64,000 bases of DNA from Lutjanus erythropterus. Lineage: Eukaryota > Chordata > Actinopteri > Lutjaniformes > Lutjanidae. Numbering within the stretch: position 1 is the stretch's first letter; every line of letters begins with the position of its first letter. The notes under the pieces were generated by a model. It did no database searches. It was not told the DNA's origin and worked only from the letters and a program-made list of their open reading frames with translations. This document shows, piece after piece, positions 39,131 through 50,294 of the stretch. Where the stretch lies: assembly GCA_020091685.1 (NCBI GenBank), contig CM034605.1:29946281-30010280 (forward strand), read 5' to 3'. The translations under genes and the position numbers were made by a program.

Positions 39131-39964
39131 CGTTTTTCTCCTGGTCTTTATTAAAAATACAGCCTTGAAAATGATCAGTATTTATCGATACTGACTGAAA
39201 TGAAGCCCTAGGATTTGCAGCTTTATTTCTGTTTAATATGTAACATATATGTTAAATTAGTGTTGTTAAAATATCGATTCATCAATACATTTTGATTCTG
39301 CATATTTTAACTGATACACTTGTACCATCTGCGTTTTCTTGCTGGTTAGAAGTAAATTAAGTTAGATGCAGTATTATTAACTTAACTCATTTTCTAAAAT
39401 TAGTTAATTGGATAATTCAGTTATTTTTACAGGCCTGATCCAAAAAGAAAAATAAAGAATGTTTCTAAAAGGGTTAAGTTTATTGTTGTCATGTTAGAGC
39501 CCAGTTATTTTTACTTTTGAATCAAAATCTAAAATTCTATGTACTCAATGTGTCAGTTTTCCTCCATGATATTGAAAATGGTATCACATCAATACTTGTC
39601 AAAATATTGTATTGACATCAGACATTTCAGTATCAGTAACACACATCATACTCACATTTTCTGCTTTTAGATGGATACTATTATCTCTGTTGTTTATTGC
39701 TGTTGCTATAAAACCTGTTCTGTTATTCTTAGTTTGCCATCACTTTGTATTCGTATTTTTAAGTTCTTAATAACTTTGTGAAGTTTTTATTTAGGTGGAG
39801 GCTTCAGATAAGCCCTCTGGGTTTTCTTCCCTTCCCTGCACTGTATATCATTTACCATCTTTGTCTTTTGTGTTTTAATTGTGCAGAACCCTGTCCTCAA
39901 AAAACAATGTTAAACACTATGTTAAATATCTCCTCATATAGTGGACCATTTGGTTGGACAAGAT

Positions 39965-40093
39965 AACATGTTACCATTGGCTGTCGGGTATTTTGCACTA
40001 TTTTCTGATATATTTAATGACTGATTAATTAACCAGTAGAAAAACTAATTGCCAGATTGATTGATGATGAAAATAATCATTAGTTACAGTACT
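39965..40093 (+). mobile_element. hAT-like MITE, family A, 3' fragment
   Basis: 'TTTTGCACTATTTTCTGATA', 'GACTGATTAATTAACCAG', 'GATGATGAAAATAATCATTA' and a mutated terminus GTTACAGTACT are preserved. Confidence 0.68.
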
Positions 40094-40940
40094 AAACACG
40101 TCTGGAAAAAAAGAATCCAAGTCCCAATTACATAAACTTACTTTAACTAGAGCTCAGGGGATTTTTTTTTTATTTACTACTACACACAGAGACAGATTCA
40201 CACATGACAAAACCAATTACATCACTGCTTATTGTCTTTCATAACCACACAGCTGTTAGCGATCCAGCTGTATGAATGCCTTCTGCTGGGCATCAGAATC
40301 ATCACCAGGGTGAGAAAATACCTCCAGCTGAACACTGATCTGTCTCATCAGTGGCTGCTATGTTTAACTCCTCCACTCCTCCAGTCTGGCAGGTAACTGA
40401 CCATTAATCTGAGTCCTGCTGCTTTCTACAAATACAACTGTGGCAGAATACAAAGCTAATGGAGACTGTAAAACAGTATGTGAACTAAAATGTTTATATC
40501 CTGCCCTTGCTGACACTTCTGCCTTACAAACTTTTGACACAGGACGATTCAAATGTCATTCAAAGTGGGTCCCGACAATAGTTCAACCTTATCGTAGGCT
40601 TCAGAAAAATAACACAAATAAAAGCTGCAAACTAACACCTTGGCACCTGTTCTGCGTGTGCTGCCGAACCTTGCGAAGACCAGACAAAGCAGGCCAGGGC
40701 CTCTGAAAATCACCTTCACTCTGAGATTATCTCCAGCTAATGGCTTACAGCTCTGACGCACACAGTCTTTGACACCGTTGTGATGATCAGGTTTTATTTC
40801 TGTAAAATCCAAAATTCCAGGAGTTGTGATGATAGTGAGGAGCCCTAGTTTCCAACAAATATTCCAAAAAAGTTTCACTCACAGGTCATTTTTTTCCTAA
40901 TCAGAGGTAATGGTCTAAGAAAAGAGGGTGCTAATGTATG

Positions 40941-41196
40941 ACTCAACAATTAGCTGGTTAATTGATTAGTTGACAGAATCGTTCTGCTCTTATTTGGAGC
41001 ATTTTTCTTTTGTTGCAGCTTCTCTAGTGTGCATATTTGCTGCTTTTTGCCTGTTTTAAATAATTGTAAACAGAATATCTCAGAGTTTTGGACAGTTGGT
41101 CAGACAAAACAAGACATCTGAAGACATCAAAGGCATAACAGAAATATAATGTGAAGATTAATCAATAATGAAAACAAATCTTCGTTACTGCTCTAG
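40941..41196 (+). mobile_element. hAT-like MITE, family A
   Basis: Plus-oriented: 'AACAATTAGCTGGTTAATTG', 'TTGCAGCTTCTCTAGTGTGC', 'TTTTGGACAGTTGGTCAGAC' and 'AAAACAAGACATCTGAAGAC', ending 'CTTCGTTACTGCTCTAG'. It retains the 'GTTGGTCAGACAAAACAAGA' block, which longer family members share with copy 26598-26772. Confidence 0.75.
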
Positions 41197-41594
41197 TGTT
41201 GTGTGCTGCAGAGATTGTAAATCCCTTTAAATTTATGATTTGAGCTAAAAAACAGGTTTTGAAATACTATCCACACATACAGTCCGCATCCTAATTAAAC
41301 TTTCTATCACTGCAAGGATGACTTAATACAGGCAGTCAGCTCCATTCAGCTCCGATTAAACACACTCCGTCTGCATCTGTGAAGTTGTACATCTCGATAA
41401 GCAGCGAGGAAAAAATTTATCATCAGTAGGCGACTCTCAGTTTCTGTCTGCTACATCACCAAGGGCAACAATGAATATTCAAAGAGCTGTCAATGCTTTT
41501 ACGCATTCGCCACCTGGTGAATGCCACCAGTGAAGAAACTACAATCATTATCCCTTAAAAAAAATCTTTAATTTGTACAAACAGCTCCACTTAC

Positions 41595-41632
41595 CTGTGC
41601 AAAGGGGCACTGGAATCCCCATGTACAACCAT
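41595..41632 (-). other. ppp2r5e: Candidate alternative coding first exon of ppp2r5e
   Basis: On the minus strand an ATG (41632-41630) opens M-V-V-H-G-D-S-S-A-P-L-H and runs into a near-consensus donor CACAG|GTAAGTGG (exon end 41595, intron start 41594). The trailing AG is phase 2. Joined to exon 2 at 33179 it gives AGG GCT ATG, exactly in frame with the canonical ppp2r5e start. An in-frame TAG lies 11 codons upstream of the ATG. In the paralogue PPP2R5C alternative first exons change the N-terminus, and one begins MVV, so the idea has precedent. Transcription is not shown by the sequence, and a 12-codon frame match has about a one-in-three chance of arising for any donor. Confidence 0.35.
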
Positions 41633-41819
41633 CAGTCCCTCACAGTCTATCTCTGCCTCTGACTAGCCGGCTAATGGCGAAAAAACACTCCGGTGCCACC
41701 ACAACACACACGAGGGAGAGCAAGACTACGGTGGCTGGTCGGGCGTATGGCACCCAAGCACCAAAGCCATTCCCCTCCCATGTCTCTTACATAAGAGACC
41801 AGATGACATCCACACAGGC

Positions 41820-41935
41820 TCGGGGAGGGTGGGATTAAAGAACAAGGAGGAAGGAGAGAGGAGGGGGCACACGGCGAACAACGGGGAGAGCAACAGAAAG
41901 GGAGGAAGAGGAGGGAGGGAGGGAGCTGCTGTTCG
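41820..41935. repeat. Purine-rich low-complexity tract
   Basis: Strongly purine-biased plus strand (GGAGGAAGGAGAGAGG, GGAAGAGGAGGGAGGGAGGG). It generates the Ser/Pro/Leu-rich minus-strand ORFs that overlap it. It lies just upstream (minus sense) of the candidate exon at 41595, so a promoter role is possible but unsupported. Confidence 0.85.
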
Positions 41936-42789
41936 ACAGGAAGTCAACAAATAGGCAAGGCAGAGCGAGAGGAGCTGAAATGAGGGAACAAAATGCACAC
42001 ACAAACACGTACAGGAACACACACACGGGAGATAAAAAGGAGGATGGCAGGAGGAAAGCTCTAGGATCTCGCCTGTGGTCCAACCCGACAAGTGCTGCAA
42101 AAATCAAACGTTGCAGGATTTTGACTAAACTTTGGTGTGAACATTATTTCCCTTACTGCAATCCTTCAACTAAAGTCAGGTGTAACTTATAGGGAACATT
42201 TTTGGTGAATATTATAAACAAGTAAGTAGGGGCACTCACTCCTCATTTCACTCATGAAATCAGAAATGTAGCATTTATGTCCAGGAAGACAATATTGAAG
42301 TTACAGCACAACATTATATACTATAGATATAAAATATATAGCTTCATGTTTTGATGGATATTCAGCCCTTCCAGGATTTTGTGGGATTGTTGCGGCCAAG
42401 AATGCCTGATTTCATGGCAGTCTTTCTAAAAAATTGTGACGCTTGTTGCAATGTTTTTAGGTGTTTTTTTTAAATGAAATTTTTAAGAAGTAGTGATTTT
42501 TTTGTATGATTCATTAAGAATCTAGGGCAACTTGTTCCATAGAGAACAAAACCACACTCTGTTCTGAGCTTTCCAAGTAACCTTGCACAAAGCATTGAAA
42601 AATGATAAATGTCAATAATGATGACAAACCATGTGCTCTTTTCAGTACAAAAGATAAAATTCAATATAAAACACCAAAAAGGGTAAATTTTGAAGGCACT
42701 GAATATTATCATCTTAGGCCTCAGCGATATAGCAGAAAAACATGATCAAGTTTGGAAACAGCAAAGGTGACCAAATAAGTTTGTTATGT

Positions 42790-43118
42790 TAGCACTGGGC
42801 AATACAGACGAAATCAAATATCACATCATTTTGGACCAAATACCCCGATATTGATTTATCTATATTGCAACAATATTGTAGTCATGACTGTTGGAGATTT
42901 TTGATAAATAGTCATCACTAATGTGAATATAACAACTAAAAGGGGGTAAAGGCAAATACAAGAGCAACTAAGTTCAGTTCATTAAATGTCATCACTTTAC
43001 CATAACACAGCCTTAAAACCAGGAAAAGACAACACTTATAACATATAATGGTATCCAAAATCTAAGACGATATCTAGGCTCATATCAAAATACAATATCA
43101 GTATATTACCCAGCCCTG
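42790..43118 (+). mobile_element. Non-autonomous hAT-like element, family C, both ends present
   Basis: The left end TAGCACTGGGCAATA and the right end TATTACCCAGCCCTG form imperfect terminal inverted repeats around 329 bp. The body shares multiple blocks with 3630-3895 (for example 'CCTTAAAACCAGGAAAAG'). Flanking 8-mers do not match, so the duplication has decayed or the insertion has been disturbed. Confidence 0.76.
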
Positions 43119-44263
43119 TATCATCTGACACAAGATAGTAAGTTTAACTGCAGAGTGGAGTTATGAAGCATCATTAGTCATGGCTAAACACAAGAAGGTA
43201 AAATTATTTAAAGTTGCCACAGTGTCTTCAAATGTCATGTTTGATCTGCATGAAAAGCAGAAAATCAAAGATTTCAATTTGTTATCATAAAGGACAAACA
43301 TGTTGATTCCACCAGGCATGGCTGCATCACATTTCAGCTGTGACAAGGCCACCAGACCTGGACGCAGCCGTTCTTAACAAAGCTTGTGATTCCACCAGGA
43401 ATCTGCTATGCGAAGAATACCTTCTAAGTCTATTTTTGATGCTGCACAAAGCAGATCAGGCCGAGCAGGAAGTCAGACACAGGAACAGCATAGAAAATCA
43501 ATTTTCAAAATGAAACAACCTGTGCCGACTCCCAACAGTAAAAGCAGGCAAAAAAAAAGAAACTAGTTTACTAAATAGCCTAAATATTCTTAGTATCATC
43601 ACAACCTGCAAGGAAAAATGACCAAAACTTTAAATCTGAGCAAGTCAACTAAATCTCGCAAAACGCTCCACTTCTGAAACTCTCCTGGTGAGAAATGAAT
43701 CCATGTGGAGGACGGATCGAGACGGCATTGCAGACGTGACATCACAGAGCTGTACTCGATGGAATCAAGCAGTTTTTTCACTCGAAAATTTAGTATAACA
43801 ATTAACACCTTCTCAAATTTGCTGCCAATTAATTTTCTGCCAATCTATTAATAACTAACTCACCAGCTATGGATATTATTAATGTTCTAATAGTAAACTG
43901 GAGACACTCAACAAATCAACATTCAACATCTGCATTCACACCATGTGGTAAGTATTTACAGAGAGGATCTACAAAGCGTCAATCATAATGACTAAACATA
44001 AGTGTCCTTGAACCAAGACTACAGATATTGATCCATTTATCTGCCAATTATTCTCCCAATTAAATGATTAACAGTTTGCTGTATTTGTCAGAAAAAGGTT
44101 AATAATGCCCATCACAGTTTTCTAAAGCCGATATCATATCAACCTGAAATTAATATTTCTGCTTTTTTTTATTCTTGTCTGGTCAAACATTTGTCAGTAC
44201 AAACTTCATTATTTTATAACTGCTAATAAATAAAATAGACTAGAGTATTTCATGTTTACTCAC

Positions 44264-44464
44264 GGGCTGCAATATCTATAAAATGTCAGAAAATTTTGAA
44301 AAAAAATCTAAGGTAATGTCTTGTTTTGTTAGTTCATAACCAAAGCTTTAATGTGATAATAAATGCCAGAAAGTGGGAGGTCTCTATGTTTCTGAGGCTG
44401 AAAACACAGTATATTTTCATTTAAAAATGACTTTAATAATTAATCAATAATCAAAATAGTTTAA
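44264..44464 (-). mobile_element. hAT-like MITE fragment, family A
   Basis: It begins GGGCTGCAATATCTATAAAA and ends 'AATTAATCAATAATCAAAAT' with AGTTTAATT, the reversed family core. The middle has diverged. Confidence 0.55.
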
Positions 44465-44730
44465 TTCCTTCCTCCCACTTGCCCTTACTAGATTTACCAG
44501 CCCAACTTTGCATTTTACTTGCCTCTGGCAAGCAGGGAATCCTTATTGTTGAACCCTGTGATAATTTTTATGAATCTGTGAAGATCAAAGAGAAACACAT
44601 ACTGGCAGGAAAAAAGTAAACTGTCAGCAGTAGATTTCTTATTTTGACCAGTGAATGTGTACATTCTGAAGAGTGTTGTACTTAATGTCTGCATCTGCCA
44701 GTGGGCCATCATGATAAGAGCAGGCGTAGT

Positions 44731-45066
44731 CAGGGCTGAACAATTAATCAAAATTTTATTCAAAGTGCAACATGGCCTACTGCAATTTCCAATCACAGGA
44801 GTTGCAATATTCATTAAACACCAAATGTCTGTCAAATTACCTTTTAAATGATCTTGTGCTGAAGAGATGCCCTGGCCTGCAGATCATAGTCTACAGACTC
44901 ATGAAAACATCTTTGTTTGGAACAGATCCCCACAAAAATTATATCATTAACAATGATTTTCAGTGACAATGAGGATAATAATGTAAAAATTCCCTCTGAT
45001 ATCACAAATGCAATATCAGTCAAAATAATTACAATTTAAACATTTGTCTCAAAATCATTCAGCCTG
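44731..45066 (-). mobile_element. hAT-like element, family B, copy
   Basis: It starts CAGGGCTGAACAATTAATC and ends AAATCATTCAGCCTGA, with imperfect inverted termini. The interior 'AAGAGATGCCCTGGCCTGCA' matches the 3938-4200 copy ('GCAGAGATGCCCTGGCTAAC') in the same orientation. Confidence 0.76.
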
Positions 45067-45382
45067 AAGTGTAAATGTTAATTTCACAAAAAGAGAAACT
45101 TAATGTTCTCTGCAATTAGGTGGAAAAATATGAGCATATATTGATAATCAGCAAAAATAAGGTGGAAAATATTGGATATTGGCAAGAATCCAGTATTGTC
45201 CCTTCCTACTTTTGCTTAAAACTGACTTGGGGAATCATCTGATTATCAAAACTGTTGCAAAGTAATTTTTGAACTAATCAACTTATCATTTTCAGCTCTG
45301 TAAACTATGCACGCACTCAGATCAATATTCATTATCTGCCTTAAAAATCTGATGTTGGCATTTAAAAGAGGGGCTACAAAAT

Positions 45383-45741
45383 AGGGCTGAAAGATTCTGA
45401 AGACATATGTAATTGAAATTATTTTGACTGACATTGCAATTGCAATATAATTTGCAATATTTGAGGAAAGGATCATTTTTACACCATTATTCTTATTTTC
45501 ATTGAAAAACACTCATGGTGTATTATTTTTCTCAGGAATCTGCAGTAAACAAAGATGTTTTCTGAAGTCTAGAGAGTGATGTGTTGGCCAGGACACCTCT
45601 GCAGCACCACAACATGAAATATAAAAAGGTATTTTGACACACATTTCACCTTTAACAAATATCGTGCATCCTGCAATTTGAAAATCACAGTAGACCATAT
45701 TGGGATTTCAATAAAAAAAAATTAATTAATTGTTCCACTCT
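45383..45741 (+). mobile_element. hAT-like element, family B, copy
   Basis: It starts AGGGCTGAAAGATTCTGA. The interior 'ATTATTTTGACTGACATTGC' and 'GATGTGTTGGCCAGGACACC' match copy 27694-27979, and it ends AATTGTTCCACTC. It lies about 320 bp from the oppositely oriented copy at 44731, so the two form a large imperfect inverted pair. Confidence 0.74.
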
Positions 45742-46163
45742 ACAACAGAGCATCATTCCTGATGGACACAAGAAAGTTAAAGCAATTTATTAGGTTCAAG
45801 CCAAAACTCCTTCAACTTTTTAGTAACTAATTGGCAACCATTACTGAACCCAGGAGGCAGACCCGAGTGAGTTTCTTGCCTATAATAGCAACAAATGATT
45901 TATGTGAAATAAAGACGACAGGTTATTTTACATATCAATCTCTAAGAGTTACTCATAAATAAGTGGTCCCAGCAATAACTATATGAGTCTGAATCAGATC
46001 TGCTATTTCATATGCCTCTACTAGTTGATTCTTAAGAAAGTCTCCTGTTGCCACTATTGACTGAATGCTGCAATCTGACAGCACTGATTGGTGTGATATG
46101 TTCATGGTATAATTACGCTGCTGTTCACACACAGTCCAGAACAAATGAACTCAGCAACTTTCA

Positions 46164-46189
46164 AACACACACACACACACACACACACA
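46164..46189. repeat. (CA)n microsatellite
   Basis: A pure CA tract of about 12 units. Confidence 0.92.
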
Positions 46190-48879
46190 AAGGGACACAG
46201 AGCTGATAAGAAGGAGGGAGTTACTACACCCGAGTCATCATAAACACAGGAGACTTTGGATGTTAAGCTATCTCAGTTGCAGACCTGCCCTCAACATGGT
46301 GTGACATTCAGAAACCTTGAAGATGAGCTTGTGTGACAGAACCAAAACTATGAGTATGTACGCCCACACAAAAACACACACGCTGGCACTGCAAATGCCA
46401 TCACATGTAATGCATAACACCACGCCTGGCCTCTGGCATGCTGCTGTCATTCACACACGACTGACTGGGCAGAGGTAAAAAGTTTAAGCAAGGAGCTTGT
46501 TTTTCTCTCCACACAAGAAAGTCAGAGTGTCTTTCAGTCACCACTATGTTACTACCTTTCATCATCCATGTCACTACTGTGTCATCAGAGGTAATGATCT
46601 CTCTGTGACTGGTCTTATACACACTATACAACATGTTCTAACAATGCTGGTCTACACAAGAAAACATGACAGACTGGAGGCATATTTAGAGTAGGACTTT
46701 GTCAGACACAGTATCTTACTGCAAACTAAGCCAGTCAAAGTTCATATCAGATTATCACCGCACATTTGACAGTTGGCTTCACTTGATAGCAAAGCTAAAC
46801 TTGTCTCAGACCAGATTCACAGGGCTTTTTCAACCCCATGAGGATTAAACATCAGCATTCACTTTTAAGCAAACCTGCTCATGACCCAATGCTTCCCTGA
46901 CATCAGCTCTGCCTGGAAACATCAGGCACTAAGCCACCACCTAAACCAAATAACACAATAAAGATTATATCCATTTACAGTGTAATTTATTGTTGCATAT
47001 TTACTGTTATCAGCTAAAGCAGCAAAGTAGGCCAACAACTGCATAAGGTCAAAAATCAAGCTGTTTAGGAGAGCAGGCATCACAGTTTTTCACTGATGAA
47101 AATGAGGCAGTTACTGAATAAAAAGTACTTCATGATGACAAAAACTATGACAAATGTATTGATACACTGATCAACAAATAAAAACGAGACATAAATGTGA
47201 AGGAGGAGACAAGTTGGGCTGAACTCCAACATCTTTGTGTGGTAGGGAAGTTAAATGCACAAAATTAGACAGTGCTAATCTAACCAAGAGGTCAACACTT
47301 GCTGTACTCATCATCTTATAAACTGTGCAGCAAAATCAGGCATATGGATAAATTTTGAATTTGATGTCAAGGGAAAACAAGGAGCCACAATCACTAGTTA
47401 AAACACAACAAACTTAAGGCAATATTTGCAGACAAGTCATCCTGAAACTCAGTGTAATATTTTTGTTTTCCAAGCTATTATTTTATCAGCTAACCTGAAA
47501 TGTTTTCTTTAAACTTGAAATATAATAGAAGCTAAAATAAACCTCTGCTGTCTTTTACTGATTAGAGAAGTGACTGATCTAGAGCTGATAATCTTAGATC
47601 GTAAATGAAAAGACTGATTGACACACGAAAGCTTGTAAACAGGGGCAATGTCAGGGGTAAGCCCAGTGAACTTTCCAATCAACTGTATCAAAAAATCAGG
47701 GGAAATAAGATAAGTTTCACTGTATGCACCACATGTGCACAAGTATCATGGTTAAGATCAAATTTTTGGTGCATTCTGAGCATAAGCTAGAAGAAGATTG
47801 TACAATGGGTTGTGTGTGTGCATGTGTGAGTGACCTGGAGCTTGTCCACAGCTTATCTCACATACTACTGAACCCATCAGCCCTATTTTTTTAACAGTCA
47901 ATAAATACAATCATAATCCTCTACAGTTACTGAGAAAGAAATGTCATTTAATCACAGCTACTAATCAAAATATTGGTGATAACAAAAGGGTTACATCTGA
48001 ATATTCTTCTGGAGTTACCTAGCAGACATCTGCACTCTACTGAGCACACTCTTGTAGTGTTTTGTGCATGCAAATGTCTCGTCTTGTTTTCAGTAACGTA
48101 GATAAAATAATATACTCCTTCATAAGTGTCATGACAGAGAAATCTGCACCACTGATATGAGGGCCTTGTCCCGATTTGGAGAAAAATTGAGTACTTAGTC
48201 CACAAAATACTATGACCTGTAAATATCTAACCCTAGACTGGCTGAGATGATCAGAGATCAATATATAATTGTACACAGAAGATCAGAAACCTGGAGTTTA
48301 ATAAAGTCAAGCATACACACATGTGAATGACCAGGTTTCTCATATTCCATGTAGGCATCATATTCTGAATATAATAATAAAGAAAAAAACTAGGATAAAA
48401 TCACACATAAAACAAGACACCAGGATGAAATCTGGACACTTGTGCACATGTAAAAGCAGCCTCTGTCCTAAAATTCAAACAAATATGCAAAAAAAGAAAA
48501 AAGAAAACAAAAAGAATAATCCACATTTGAAGCAATGTAGTATACTTAATGTTAAACATAAGATGGGAGAAAGGAGCAGAAATTAAGTGCACTTAGTGTT
48601 ATTGTTTATAATAGGTTAATAGATGTTTCCATAAAAATATAACTATATAATAAGTTTCTAAATATTACCTCACACTTTAACAAACCCCATTAGATTTTAG
48701 CTGACCAAATGAACTGTAGATTTAATCAACTAAAGCTAAAACAATTCACATGATTAAAATATGATTTAAAAGCCCATGATTAAAAGTAAACCAAAATTTG
48801 CTGTTAAAATTAACAGTGGCGTTAGCTTGGCCATGTTGGGCCTGGCAGCAGCAGCAGAATATTCAAAACTTGACAGCGC

Positions 48880-49340
48880 GATCACCTCACTAACGTTAGC
48901 TAGCTAGCAACCATAGCTGCCCGATTAACCGTCACAAATTCCCCGGTGAATTTAACGCATATATCGTTAGCTAGTTGTCTCCTCGGTGTACACAAGACAC
49001 TTAAATATTATTAACATGGAGACCGTGTATGCTTTTACCAAAGCTGTCAAGCTTTATGTTAGAAAATGTCATTTTAGGCAGCTAGCTAACGTCAGTGCTG
49101 CGGCTATCGCGGGTTAGCTCAAGTTGAACATGTAGCTTTAGCTCATTAGCCGCCAGCAGCTAGCTTAGCTCTCATTGACACAAGAAGCTGATGTGAAAAC
49201 AGTGAATAGATCAAATCTGATTTTACATGTGTGCTAATGAAATAACGTTACCTGGGCGGGCTCGGGCGATCACCCATCATCCCAGATGTAAATACAGGGG
49301 CAGTGCTAATGCTGCTACCGTTAGCTAGCGCTCAAAGACT
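48880..49340. repeat. Cluster of GTTAGCTAGC / GCTAACGTTAGC-type words near the ppp2r5e 5' end
   Basis: Within 460 bp the palindromic words recur: TAACGTTAGCTAGCTAGC (near 48892), ATCGTTAGCTAG (48963), GGCAGCTAGCTAACG (49078), GCAGCTAGCTTAGC (49156) and CCGTTAGCTAGCG (49318). The same word occurs inside the hAT element at 16046-16575. They may be a dispersed promoter-associated repeat or a decayed array; function is unknown. Confidence 0.6.
49252..49280 (-). other. ppp2r5e: Candidate ppp2r5e first exon B with in-frame start codons
   Basis: On the minus strand tandem ATGs (49280-49275) begin M-M-G-D-R-P-S-P-P and reach the donor CCCAG|GTAACG (exon end 49252). Joined to exon 2 at 33179 the junction codon is AGG, then GCT ATG, so the reading frame continues into the canonical protein with an 11-residue extension. 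If the three-base-longer acceptor is used (33182), the frame is also kept. The extent of the exon upstream is unknown. It could equally be simple 5' UTR whose ATGs are weakly used. Confidence 0.4.
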
Positions 49341-49442
49341 GACAGGGTTGAGGAGAAACACACACCGTCCCGAGTCCCGACCCGAGCCCGACAAGCTGCA
49401 GCCGACCGAGTGGCTGTTAGCCCTCCAATGGTAGTACTTTAC

Positions 49443-49600
49443 CTTGATCCTTTGCGGTTCGCAACGGAGACGGCGGCGAGGAGTTATCCTATGTTTGGAA
49501 ATCTATCGGGCTAACTGTTAGGGCTACCTCCAGCTTTTCCCAAGCAGCGGCGGAGCAGCAGGAAAATTTGGCCTGAAACAGCCAAACCCACGAGTACCTT
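49443..49600 (-). other. ppp2r5e: Probable ppp2r5e 5' non-coding exon 1 (5' end approximate)
   Basis: Minus-strand sequence rich in CpG (GCCGCCGTCTCCGTTGCG...) ends GGATCAAG|GTAAAGTAC, a good donor, at 49443/49442. No ATG lies in the last part of the exon, so translation would start in exon 2. The upstream limit given here is a guess, since the sequence alone does not show the transcription start. CCAAT boxes 270-310 bp further upstream and the TCTCGCGAGA element at 50143 make this the most likely main promoter. Confidence 0.5.
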
Positions 49601-49873
49601 TTTTCCTTCCAACGGAATAATCCTCAAACTCCCATTAATAACAAAATACAGCTATATAAAACGATTAGGTTAACGCAATTACATTCCTGTTACTGATTCA
49701 ATTGCTTGTCTTCCCCAAACAAACCCCTGGATTTTGGTATTTTCCTTAGCTCGTTTATGATTCGGGGCTGTTTCTTTTCACCCTATTGTCAACACTGCTG
49801 GGTTGAGACCATGGCACACATAACAGAGACGCACCGTAACATGCTGACGGGTTAAGATCGACATACGACGGCG

Positions 49874-49910
49874 ATTGGCTGCAAGAAGCCATGTCAAGTG
49901 CTGTGATTGG
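49874..49910 (-). promoter_or_regulatory. Pair of inverted CCAAT boxes
   Basis: ATTGG at 49874-49878 (in GCGATTGGCTG) and at 49906-49910 (in GTGATTGGCCAG) read as CCAAT on the minus strand, 32 bp apart. That is the spacing and context expected for NF-Y sites of a housekeeping gene transcribed leftwards. Confidence 0.55.
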
Positions 49911-50142
49911 CCAGCGGGTACTGTCAATCACACCGGGGAAATAGGCTGTGTCTGGAAGGGAACTCTATACCCGCGAAAAATCTCGAGAGAGTGACAATTT
50001 TAACCCAAAGCAAGGTCTTTCCCATACCGCAACCAATTGTTTTCTCTCTCTAAACATACCCGAAACTTAACTACAATGTTATTAAGTTATAAGACATAAT
50101 TAGTATGTACAAAGTGCACAAAGAAGAAATAATGTGTACAAT

Positions 50143-50152
50143 TCTCGCGAGA
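50143..50152. promoter_or_regulatory. TCTCGCGAGA palindromic promoter element
   Basis: A perfect 10-bp TCTCGCGAGA. This motif is known from CpG-island and bidirectional housekeeping promoters in vertebrates and is bound by BANP. A related TCTCGAGAGA lies at 49981-49990. It sits between the leftward ppp2r5e 5' region and the rightward candidate mini-transcript. Confidence 0.7.
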
Positions 50153-50155
50153 GTT

Positions 50156-50162
50156 TATAAAT
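50156..50162 (+). promoter_or_regulatory. TATA-like box, plus strand
   Basis: TATAAAT directly follows the TCTCGCGAGA element (4 bp apart). If used it would place a start near 50185, about 110 bp before the ATG of the small ORF at 50295. Confidence 0.3.
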
Positions 50163-50294
50163 TAAGGGTTCCCTTGTAAACGAGATTGAAATGAGATTGA
50201 ATCCGTCGGTTAGGTGGAGGAGAAGGGACAAGGAAAGAGATCGGGGCAGAGAGCTGTCTGTGCGGAGAGTCTCTCCACCACACAGCGTGCTGGA

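Larger units (their letters stand above)
33183..49251 (-). other. ppp2r5e: ppp2r5e intron 1 (inferred)
   Basis: The stretch between the exon 2 acceptor and the first strong donor of the GC-rich promoter region. It holds mobile-element fossils, microsatellites and one candidate alternative first exon, all listed separately. I see no complete gene, tRNA or rRNA. Between listed features the sequence is AT-rich and featureless to my eye. The intron may begin at 49442 instead if the upstream donor is used. Confidence 0.6.

Noticed and set aside
41726-42107. Overlapping 124- and 90-codon minus-strand ORFs
   Set aside because: They are Ser/Pro/Leu-rich translations of a purine-rich low-complexity tract, and two frames look equally good.
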